Below are positions 12,237 through 24,200 of a stretch of 64,000 nt of DNA, piece by piece. Location of the stretch: NCBI RefSeq assembly GCF_033807575.1, contig NC_084710.1, forward strand, positions 24,068,857 to 24,132,856, written 5' to 3'. How positions within the stretch are numbered: the first letter of the stretch is position 1; each line of letters starts with the position of its first letter. The DNA is from Cydia pomonella (Eukaryota; Arthropoda; Insecta; Lepidoptera; Tortricidae). The notes beneath the pieces are model-generated. The model had not been told where the DNA came from and searched no databases. It worked only from the letters and a program-made list of their open reading frames with translations. Made by a program: the position numbers and the translations under genes.

Positions 12237-12284
12237 ATGGGTGGCAAAACCAAGCAGACTCAACGGACGAAGAATAATGTTCGA
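12237..12284 (+). CDS. Ltn1: Listerin exon 1 (start codon)
   Basis: ATG at 12237 and donor CGA/GTACGT. It encodes residues 1-16, rich in Lys, Gln and Arg, matching the conserved Listerin N-terminus that continues as PSSSGRSAEL in exon 2. Confidence 0.92.
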
Positions 12285-15200
12285 GTACGTAAACACTAGT
12301 GATAATTTTGATTTCTGTTTAGTGAAAAATAATTGCTAATTAGATTATAGTTGCCATTAAATATCTTCTTAAGTAATATCTACCTACCTCTATAACCTTC
12401 AAGATTAGATTTCTATTGCTTCTATTAATTAGCAGAGGTTACTTAATATTTTTTATTAGTACAAACAAAATTTCTAATCAAGGGTCACGCTCACGGTCTA
12501 TTTTGGGCGCAGACTCATTATTATTTTATAATTTAAATTGAGATGAATTGGGTCTAGAAGATACATTATAATGCTGCAACTAGGGTAACATATATATATT
12601 ATATTTATTGATTGTATTTATGATGATGTCTTTTTTTTTGTTTTTCTTCGTTAGCAACCCTATACTGTGTATTGCACAATTGTTAGTAAAGCTAGATTTT
12701 TAAAACTTACTGTTATAGGTTATAGTTATGTTATTGACCAAACACTTTCATATCAATGTGAGAAAATGTTGACATTCCTATAATGACTCCAATGAATAAC
12801 ATTTTGGGCAAGGGAATATGATGTTCATGATGGAGTTTCAGGCAGTCTTCTAAGTTTGTACATTGAGCTTTATTCCTTTTTTCAGCTTTTATTGTATTTT
12901 GACAATAGAAACCCTCACAACATTCTCTGATGAGTATGGCATAGTATTCATGTTCAGTAATGTTGCCCAAAGTTTCGGTTTTAGGTTTTGGCATAATAAT
13001 CATGTTTACACTTTAAACTGGGTTTGGCCATCATGGGTTTGGCGAAGGAATCCGGTTTTGGTTGGACAGTAATTTTCAGTTTGTTTAAACTTTGCTTTAA
13101 ATGCCTAATCAATTGCAGCCATCAAGCAGCGGTCGCAGCGCGGAGCTCTTAAACAATGCGGTCCGCATGGACCCTGGCCACATGAGTACAAGCTCCGGCA
13201 AGGTGATGCCAGTGCTGTTCCCGACGTTGACTGCTCCGTTGGACCCAACACTGAACCCGGACTTTACGCTGTGTCTGAAGAAGCTGAATAAGAAGGACCC
13301 TATTACTAAGACTAAGGTAGGATTTTATAGTATAACAGTAATAAAAGAAATTATATAGTTAACTGACCAAATAAAATAAACAATCTACTATTTCTTCACT
13401 ATAAAAAATCTGCTCCTTCTTCACTTCTATTGGTCAATTAAATGATTGCCGATGATACCAAAATTTTTTATGGGCCCCAGATCTAAAATAAACATTCATA
13501 TAATTCCTTATTTAAATCATCTTTCTCCAAAGTCCCCAATCCGCAGTGGGCTAGCGTGGGGTAGTCCCCAGGGCTCGGGCTATAGAGCCTGAGCCCTCTC
13601 GGACATGAGACGAGGCCCGTGCCCAGCAGTGGGACATATATAGGCTGAATTATTATTATTATAAATCATCTCATTATTGTGTACTTTTATTATGTACCTA
13701 TGTTTAAACTTTTTGAATAAACGTCTTTATTATTATTATCTTTATGAGAAGTTTGGTGCGTGGGTGAGCTGGCGCTTGTCTATAGGATCATAATAGCAGT
13801 GTTACATAGTGCAGCAGTGCAGTGCGCAGTGCTGCAGTGTTTTTTATTTTTTTATAAATAAATAAATAAATAAATATATTATATTATAGGACATTATTAC
13901 ACAAATTGACCAAGTCCCACAGTAAGCTCAATAAGGCTTGTGTTGAAGGTACTTAGACAACGATATATATAAATATTTATAAATACTTAAATACATAGAA
14001 AACACCCATGACTCAGGAACAAATATCCATGCTCATCACACAAATACCAGGATTTGAACCCGGGACCATCAGCTTCGTAGGCAGGGTCACTACCCACTAG
14101 GCCAAACCAGTCGTCAAAGGTGTTTACTTTGATTTTATTTATCATTTTAGGTGTTGGCTGCTGCCTTAGAATAGTTATTTGTTTTACTAAGGGGCATAGT
14201 TATTGTTTAACCTCTCAAGCTAATATTGATACCTGCCTGAGCAAGCGCAAATTTCCAAAATTGAACCATGAGCTTAGCAAGTTGTTTGAGAAGTGGAATC
14301 TTAAGCGTTGCGAGGGTTTCAAGGCATTAGGGTTATGTATACAAACTTTGCCTCCAAGTGAAACACAAAATTATTCACCACACCATTGTGAGGAAATACT
14401 AACTATATAATACCAAAAAAAATCAAATTTAAATTAATGCAATAAAAAAAATATTATTCAAATTTAATAATTTAAAAGTCAACTCTACCAGCTAACATAA
14501 GGAAACAACTATAAATTTGCATCAGTACCCCTAGTGTAAATATTTTCGACAGCGAAACGTTACGTACGCGTTTGCGTTAAGTGTCATTTTGTATGACATT
14601 TTTGACTTTCCAAAACGTCCCGCTTGGCGCGCTGTTCAAAAACCCATACAAAATGAGACTTAACGCAAACGCGTACGTCACGTTTCGCTATCGACTAAAT
14701 TTACACTAGGGGCACTGATTACTTTGCCCCATGTGGATAAAATGCAACTTTCTCATTAGTTTTTGAACAGTCAAGAGGGTCTTTACCACTTGGTATGGTG
14801 AAAATAATCTAGTGTGCAATACATAATTAGGTTATAAAATCCTCTTGCTGACTATAAAACTCTTATTGTGTACTTGTTGCACAAAATTGTATTTTAGTGA
14901 GGGTTTGCGTATTTCTCCAAATTGTTTTTGATATAGAAAAATGAGAAATATTCAATGCTGTTAACTCTAGAAACCAGTTTAAGTGCATATTTTTTGAACA
15001 TGGTTGGTTCTTTAGTTTTCCTATTAATTCCTATAATAATAATAGTAATAATGTCGTAATAATCGACTTGTTAATTGAATTTATTTCTGAAATTTATGAA
15101 TCTTGTGTATTTATCTACCTGTAATTTATACTAGTAATGTAAGCCTGACCTGTAATTTACATTATCAATAAACTATGAGTATGAGTATTGGTAAAGCTAT

Positions 15201-18200
15201 TCTTCTGCAGGGCTCTTGACTTGGTTTAGATAGTAATTCTTTCACTTAGTTATATTGTGTGCAATAACTGTATTTATATATATAGGCCCTGGATTCCAAC
15301 TTGGGCCCTTCGACTCAGTCCAAAGGCGTGCTGTACGAATCGTTGTTGATCCCAAACTCACAGGCGGTATTGAACCTTTCAGTCTAAGGTGAGACTTTGC
15401 CGCTTGTACAATGGGCTGTGCCCTGAAGAATTGTTTGACATGATGCCCACGGCTACTTTTTATCACCGCACCGCTCGCCGTCGGCATTGTGTTCATCCTC
15501 ATACCCTAGAACCTAAATCGTCGCCCACTGTGCGGGTTAAGAGGAACTACCTCCTGCGGACGCTCCGGTTGTGGAATGAGCTACCTGCCGAGGTTTTCCT
15601 GAGGGTCTACAGTATGAGGTTCTTCAAAAAAGGAGTGTACAGATTTTTAAAGGGTCGGCATCGCGCACGTGACACCTCTGGAGTTGCAGGCGTCCATAGG
15701 CTACGGTGACTGCTTCCCATCAGGCGGGCCGTATACTTGTTTGCCACCGTCGTGGTATAAAAAAAATCATATCCTGTTTGTACTTTCCATTCATGTATAT
15801 ATCTTTGCGATTTCCATAGGCACTACAAGAGTTGTGCGACCTGGTGAAGAAGGGTGACGTAGAAGATGTGGTGGCAGCCCTGGGCAGCTGGGCGCACTAC
15901 TACAAACTGCTCACCACGGACACCGACCACAAAGTGCGAGAAGCTGCTCAGGTAATCCTTATAGAATTCTCGTTTGTTATATAGCACTGAGAGTGTTAAG
16001 AAAAATGTAAAGTGGGCAGAAAAACATAAAGATACACGAAGAAGTTTAAAGATTTGAATTAAGCCTATAAACGGCGACAGCTCGCTAGGCGAAGGCGAAA
16101 AATAAAATATGTTGTACTTTTGTAATTGGCCCAACTGGCGCGAAGTGGCGCAGGATAGGGCAGAGTGGCGCTGTCTTGTGTCAGAGGCCAAGATCCTGTT
16201 TGGGCCACCTAGCCAGTGAAGTACTTTTGTAATTATTGTAACATACACATTTGTAGTTGCTATTGTTGTTTTGATTATTATTTAATTTTAAGCAATATTG
16301 TTGTATTTTTTTTTTAATTTCAAGATGTAGTAATTGTCTATATGAAATAAAAAAAGTAATTTATATATTAAAAAATAATAATAACCAATAACTACTTTTT
16401 TGTTGGTGACTAAATAGTGTTTGTCACTTGAACAGGTGGCGCATGGCGTCATCGCTGGCGCTTGTGGGCGCCGCCTGGCGCCGCAGCTGAAGTCATTACT
16501 GCCGCCGTGGCTGCAGGCGCAGTACGACGAGTACGCGCCGGCCGCCGCGGCCGCCCGCGCCTCCTTGACAGTAAGTACTAGTGGGCGCCGCAGCTGAAGT
16601 CATTACTGCCGCCGTGGCTGCAGGCGCAGTACGACGAGTACGCGCCGGCCGCCGCGGCCGCCCGCGCCTCCTTGACAGTAAGTACTAGTGGGCGCCGCAG
16701 CTGAAGTCATTACTGCCGCCGTGGCTGCAGGCGCAGTACGACGAGTACGCGCCGGCCGCCGCGGCCGCCCGCGCCTCCTTGACAGTAAGTACTTGTGGGC
16801 GCCGCAGCTGAAGTCATTACTGCCGCCGTGGCTGCAGGCGCAGTACGACGAGTACACCCAATTTCCGATAATACGCGCAATCACATATTAATTGCTTTAT
16901 TTTTCTCCACCTTCGCCCGCGACGTCGAAAGGACATAAAGTCGTTAAAAACTTTCAAGTTTTCAATTCTATATTCACTTTAGGAATTGATCTTAAAAAAT
17001 CCTTCGTCAGTGGGGCTTTTTAAGAATATACGTTTCAAATTTCTAAGTCATACCTTCAACGGTTTAATCTATGCGGTGTCTAACAGTATTTAAATAATGG
17101 AACCGTTTTATATGTACATATACGAGTATTTATATATTATTAAGCCTTGACGTAAAAAGTGTCCGTATTTTTAAATGTTAGTCTTGTTACTGGTCTAAAC
17201 ATTAATAGAAATCATTGCTCTCCGTAAGTTTATATCTTGTACATAACATATACCTAATACTTCAATGTTTTTAACCCAAATGTATTTTTTTCAGTCAACG
17301 TTCCCGGAAAGCAAGCTACCAGACGTAATCTCTTTCTGCATGTCTGAAGTGATCGCCCATCTTCTAGAGAACCTCGTCGGCAACGCGGAGGCAGCCCTTA
17401 GCAAGAGGTAAGTTTCATTGGACTTAATTATATGAATATTACAGGACCATCTTACACAAATCTAGCCACACTTTGTTGGGTGGCTACCACTCCTTAACCT
17501 TTACTCTGAGTTTGCTTTTTTCTGCTCTGTACGGCTCGACCGAGGTTTGAATTTGAGCCCACGATTTCAGACCTACACACACGTACGTTGATATTTTCTG
17601 TTGATACCGTTCCTTAGGTATTCTACCAACGGAGCGGCAGCTGACGATTACGAGGTCCCATGATAATAATATAAGACGTTTATTCAAAAAGTTTAAACAT
17701 AGATGCATAATAAAAGTACACAAGAATGCTTACAAATTTATTGAAAAGAAAAGTCGCTCAGCTAATGTTTGCGCCAAAAGGCCCCGGGGCACAGCGGCTC
17801 TAAAGACTTCCAGCAACGGACGCTGTTATTCTGCCACCGCCGTATTTGTACATCTAGCTAAGGATAGTAGAAACATTTATACTATTACATATAGGACAGG
17901 ATAGCATAACCGAACAATGTGCAGTGGATATAAAAAATACTAACTTTACTAAATTTAAATATCTATAGAGCAGGTCACTCAACCAAAAGTGTACGTTAGT
18001 TTCTTTTGGAGGTTCAGTAAATAAAAAAGCAAAGTAGTTTAAAAACCGCCAGGGACTTACTGTTAACTACTGGTGGCGGCAATGTGTTCCAGCATTTAGA
18101 CGCAGCATAGCGAAAACTGCCTCTAAATGACTGAAGCCGGAATAGTGGAAGGGAGATACGCTCTTGTTGATCACGCAAACCTTTCAAATATTGGTTAGGC

Positions 18201-21200
18201 TTCCATTCAAGTTTACGCGCGAGATAGGGCGGAATGTCGTTTAAGCGTAAATACAAATGCCGCAAGCGTTAATAATCGTTTGTTTGGTATATTCAGTTTA
18301 CCCGCTTTATTAAGGTATATGTGAGCGACGAGGGATATCTTGACAGATGACACATGTACTTTAATAATTTTCTTCGGTTTTCTACGTTTTGTAATAACAT
18401 TCCTCTTCCACCGACCAAAACCAACTATCGTCAAAATTAATACTTTGTCCGAGTTCCGAGGTCAATGAATCAACTGTGTCATAGCAACGATCAACTGGAT
18501 TTACATCTAATGAAACCTGGAGTAATTAAAAACCTCATGGCATCTAGTTTATTTGCTCCCCTACCTGCAGCGGATTAGCATAGGTTTAATTTAATTTTTA
18601 ATTTAAATAAGAAACAAATTACTTCTTTCTCTTCTCATAGCATGTTTTGGCGTTTGTAATGTCTTTCATTTTATGCTAGCCTGTAATATGCCTACCTTTG
18701 TATCCTGTCTGTGGAAACCTGTAATTGGCTTCTCTGATACTGATGTTATCCTAGTTTTAGTTTACTCAAGCTGTTGGTTTTCCGAATAAAATAAAATAAA
18801 ATAAAATAGAATAAAATACTTATAGGATCCTGACTCCTGAAGAGAAGGAACTTCAATGGGCTAGATTGGTGACCGCCAGTCTTCAAGGCCTGGAATTCTT
18901 CGTGCAACACTTGCCCTCACAACATGACGACTGGCTGTGGGGAGAGTTAACGCCACTCTTAGCGGCTAGCTCCTTCTGGAAGATGGCCTCTAACAAGTCG
19001 CAACAAGTCAGGTACACTGTATTTTTTTTAATGGTTGGTAAGTATCCCGGCAAAAGGGTCCGTGGCCCTCGAGTCAGTGCACCCGGGGCAGGCGCCGACG
19101 GCCGGGGCTGTGACACCGCTGCCTGCCGCCCATCCATCGTTTGAAAAAGGAACCTCGACACGAAAACAAGAAGAAGGTGATTGGTGACTAATTTGTAGTG
19201 TCCGACTGAAACATGTTTTTTTTTTGTCGAAACCGAAACTTTCGTAGACGTGACATAAAATCGCTTGAAAAAAATGACATATAACCGCTTTTCCATAAAC
19301 AGCATAAAATGTTTTTCATACATTTTTTATTACTTATCCAGCCTGTTTTTTTCGCAGGGCATCCTGGTTCGGCGCCCTGGGCCGCATAATAGCCCGCTAC
19401 GGCGACACGTTCGGCGCCGCGCACGGCTCCAGGAGCGCCAAGCTGCTGCTGGGGGCGCCGCCCGCCCTCGCCCAGCAGTGGTGCTGCCTCCTGGTCCTGC
19501 TGCGACATGTCAAGGTAACAGCGACCTTATGTCCGAGCAGTAAGGTTCAGCCCGGGCCGTATGATCGCCCGCTAGGCGACACGTTCGGCGCCGCGCACGG
19601 CTCCAGGAGCGCCAAGCTGCTGCTGGGGGCGCCGCCCGCCCTCGCCCAGCAGTGGTGCTGCCTCCTGGTCCTGCTGCGACATGTCAAGGTAACAGCGACC
19701 TTATGTCCGAGCAGTAAGGTTCAGCCCGGGCCGTATGATCGCCCGCTAGGCGACACGTTCGGCGCCGCGCACGGCTCCAGGAGCGCCAAGCTGCTGCTGG
19801 GGGCGCCGCCCGCCCTCGCCCAGCAGTGGTGCTGCCTCCTGGTCCTGCTGCGACATGTCAAGGTAACAGCGACCTTATGTCCGAGCAGTAAGGTTCAGCC
19901 CGGGCCGTATGATCGCCCGCTAGGCGACACGTTCGGCGCCGCGCACGGCTCCAGGAGCGCCAAGCTGCTGCTGGGGGCGCCGCCCGCCCTCGCCCAGCAG
20001 TGGTGCTGCCTCCTGGTCCTGCTGCGACATGTCAAGGTAACAGCGACCTTATGTCCGAGCAGTAAGGTTCAGCCCGGGCCGTATGATCGCCCGCTAGGCG
20101 ACACGTTCGGCGCCGCGCACGGCTCCAGGAGCGCCAAGCTGCTGCTGGGGGCGCCGCCCGCCCTCGCCCAGCAGTGGTGCTGCCTCCTGGTCCTGCTGCG
20201 ACATGTCAAGGTAACAGCGACCTTATGTCCGAGCAGTAAGGTTCAGCCCGGGCCGTATGATCGCCCGCTAGGCGACACGTTCGGCGCCGCGCACGGCTCC
20301 AGGAGCGCCAAGCTGCTGCTGGGGGCGCCGCCCGCCCTCGCCCAGCAGTGGTGCTGCCTCCTGGTCCTGCTGCGACATGTCAAGGTAACAGCGACCTTAT
20401 GTCCGAGCAGTAAGGTTCAGCCCGGGCCGTATGATCGCCCGCTAGGCGACACGTTCGGCGCCGCGCACGGCTCCAGGAGCGCCAAGCTGCTGCTGGGGGC
20501 GCCGCCCGCCCTCGCCCAGCAGTGGTGCTGCCTCCTGGTCCTGCTGCGACATGTCAAGGTAACAGCGACCTTATGTCCGAGCAGTAAGGTTCAGCCCGGG
20601 CCGTATGATCGCCCGCTAGGCGACACGTTCGGCGCCGCGCACGGCTCCAGGAGCGCCAAGCTGCTGCTGGGGGCGCCGCCCGCCCTCGCCCAGCAGTGGT
20701 GCTGCCTCCTGGTCCTGCTGCGACATGTCAAGGTAACAGCGACCTTATGTCCGAGCAGTAAGGTTCAGCCCGGGCCGTATGATCGCCCGCTAGGCGACAC
20801 GTTCGGCGCCGCGCACGGCTCCAGGAGCGCCAAGCTGCTGCTGGGGGCGCCGCCCGCCCTCGCCCAGCAGTGGTGCTGCCTCCTGGTCCTGCTGCGACAT
20901 GTCAAGGTAACAGCGACCTTATGTCCGAGCAGTAAGGTTCAGCCCGGGCCGTATGATCGCCCGCTAGGCGACACGTTCGGCGCCGCGCACGGCTCCAGGA
21001 GCGCCAAGCTGCTGCTGGGGGCGCCGCCCGCCCTCGCCCAGCAGTGGTGCTGCCTCCTGGTCCTGCTGCGACATGTCAAGGTAACAGCGACCTTATGTCC
21101 GAGCAGTAAGGTTCAGCCCGGGCCGTATGATCGCCCGCTAGGCGACACGTTCGGCGCCGCGCACGGCTCCAGGAGCGCCAAGCTGCTGCTGGGGGCGCCG

Positions 21201-24200
21201 CCCGCCCTCGCCCAGCAGTGGTGCTGCCTCCTGGTCCTGCTGCGACATGTCAAGGTAACAGCGACCTTATGTCCGAGCAGTAAGGTTCAGCCCGGGCCGT
21301 ATGATCGCCCGCTAGGCGACACGTTCGGCGCCGCGCACGGCTCCAGGAGCGCCAAGCTGCTGCTGGGGGCGCCGCCCGCCCTCGCCCAGCAGTGGTGCTG
21401 CCTCCTGGTCCTGCTGCGACATGTCAAGGTAACAGCGACCTTATGTCCGAGCAGTAAGGTTCAGCCCGGGCCGTATGATCGCCCGCTAGGCGACACGTTC
21501 GGCGCCGCGCACGGCTCCAGGAGCGCCAAGCTGCTGCTGGGGGCGCCGCCCGCCCTCGCCCAGCAGTGGTGCTGCCTCCTGGTCCTGCTGCGACATGTCA
21601 AGGTAACAGCGACCTTATGTCCGAGCAGTAAGGTTCAGCCCGGGCCGTATGATCGCCCGCTAGGCGACACGTTCGGCGCCGCGCACGGCTCCAGGAGCGC
21701 CAAGCTGCTGCTGGGGGCGCCGCCCGCCCTCGCCCAGCAGTGGTGCTGCCTCCTGGTCCTGCTGCGACATGTCAAGGTAACAGCGACCTTATGTCCGAGC
21801 AGTAAGGTTCAGCCCGGGCCGTATGATCGCCCGCTAGGCGACACGTTCGGCGCCGCGCACGGCTCCAGGAGCGCCAAGCTGCTGCTGGGGGCGCCGCCCG
21901 CCCTCGCCCAGCAGTGGTGCTGCCTCCTGGTCCTGCTGCGACATGTCAAGGTAACAGCGACCTTATGTCCGAGCAGTAAGGTTCAGCCCGGGCCGTATGA
22001 TCGCCCGCTAGGCGACACGTTCGGCGCCGCGCACGGCTCCAGGAGCGCCAAGCTGCTGCTGGGGGCGCCGCCCGCCCTCGCCCAGCAGTGGTGCTGCCTC
22101 CTGGTCCTGCTGCGACATGTCAAGGTAACAGCGACCTTATGTCCGAGCAGTAAGGTTCAGCCCGGGCCGTATGATCGCCCGCTAGGCGACACGTTCGGCG
22201 CCGCGCACGGCTCCAGGAGCGCCAAGCTGCTGCTGGGGGCGCCGCCCGCCCTCGCCCAGCAGTGGTGCTGCCTCCTGGTCCTGCTGCGACATGTCAAGGT
22301 AACAGCGACCTTATGTCCGAGCAGTAAGGTTCAGCCCGGGCCGTATGATCGCCCGCTAGGCGACACGTTCGGCGCCGCGCACGGCTCCAGGAGCGCCAAG
22401 CTGCTGCTGGGGGCGCCGCCCGCCCTCGCCCAGCAGTGGTGCTGCCTCCTGGTCCTGCTGCGACATGTCAAGGTAACAGCGACCTTATGTCCGAGCAGTA
22501 AGGTTCAGCCCGGGCCGTATGATCGCCCGCTAGGCGACACGTTCGGCGCCGCGCACGGCTCCAGGAGCGCCAAGCTGCTGCTGGGGGCGCCGCCCGCCCT
22601 CGCCCAGCAGTGGTGCTGCCTCCTGGTCCTGCTGCGACATGTCAAGGTAACAGCGACCTTATGTCCGAGCAGTAAGGTTCAGCCCGGGCCGTATGATCGC
22701 CCGCTAGGCGACACGTTCGGCGCCGCGCACGGCTCCAGGAGCGCCAAGCTGCTGCTGGGGGCGCCGCCCGCCCTCGCCCAGCAGTGGTGCTGCCTCCTGG
22801 TCCTGCTGCGACATGTCAAGGTAACAGCGACCTTATGTCCGAGCAGTAAGGTTCAGCCCGGGCCGTATGATCGCCCGCTAGGCGACACGTTCGGCGCCGC
22901 GCACGGCTCCAGGAGCGCCAAGCTGCTGCTGGGGGCGCCGCCCGCCCTCGCCCAGCAGTGGTGCTGCCTCCTGGTCCTGCTGCGACATGTCAAGGTAACA
23001 GCGACCTTATGTCCGAGCAGTAAGGTTCAGCCCGGGCCGTATGATCGCCCGCTAGGCGACACGTTCGGCGCCGCGCACGGCTCCAGGAGCGCCAAGCTGC
23101 TGCTGGGGGCGCCGCCCGCCCTCGCCCAGCAGTGGTGCTGCCTCCTGGTCCTGCTGCGACATGTCAAGGTAACAGCGACCTTATGTCCGAGCAGTAAGGT
23201 TCAGCCCGGGCCGTATGATCGCCCGCTAGGCGACACGTTCGGCGCCGCGCACGGCTCCAGGAGCGCCAAGCTGCTGCTGGGGGCGCCGCCCGCCCTCGCC
23301 CAGCAGTGGTGCTGCCTCCTGGTCCTGCTGCGACATGTCAAGGTAACAGCGACCTTATGTCCGAGCAGTAAGGTTCAGCCCGGGCCGTATGATCGCCCGC
23401 TAGGCGACACGTTCGGCGCCGCGCACGGCTCCAGGAGCGCCAAGCTGCTGCTGGGGGCGCCGCCCGCCCTCGCCCAGCAGTGGTGCTGCCTGCTGGTCCT
23501 GCTGCGACATGTCAAGGTAATATACATTTCTCATAATCGAACAGTAAACATGAGCATTTTTGGCAAAGTTGAATCACGATCCCTACAGAGTCACTTGGCA
23601 TAGATAGAGTGAAATTCAATAGAAATTTCAAATTATGTAAACAAACAAATTTACATTTTCGTAATCTCACACTTTTTAAAGCCAACCATGACCTCATCAA
23701 CAGTTAATATACTTAAGTATTATATTAATACCAATTTTGTGTTAAAGTATGTTGATTATTATTTCATTGAGAACAACCTTCGTGAGAATTTTAGGTTATA
23801 TATTAAATGCTTACAAAATCTGTCATATTTCTTGACATTATTTGCAATATTTATTAAACTCCACTTTGTGATCCTACGGACTGCGCCAAGTATGACAGAC
23901 CAAGCTATTGGATTTTGTAATGACAAAGTGTCGCAATGCCACATCATGTGTAGCAATCGTTTAATGACATCACCTCACTTTATTCTATTCAAATTGATGC
24001 AAAGTTAGCTCAGATGGACTCTGAAAAACATTATCTCTGACTTATTATTTATTTATGGAAACAATATACAATCAAAACCAAAGCACTGTACAGTCGAGTT
24101 CATAAATATGTATACATTTTTTCACCTTATTGCAATGGATTAAGGTGAAGAAATGTATACATATTTATGAACTCGACTGTAATAACACTTATGTAACTCG

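Noticed and set aside
19403..23516. CRISPR-like or satellite array
   Set aside because: There are no short repeats with unique spacers, the unit is a Listerin exon with a donor, and the genome is eukaryotic.
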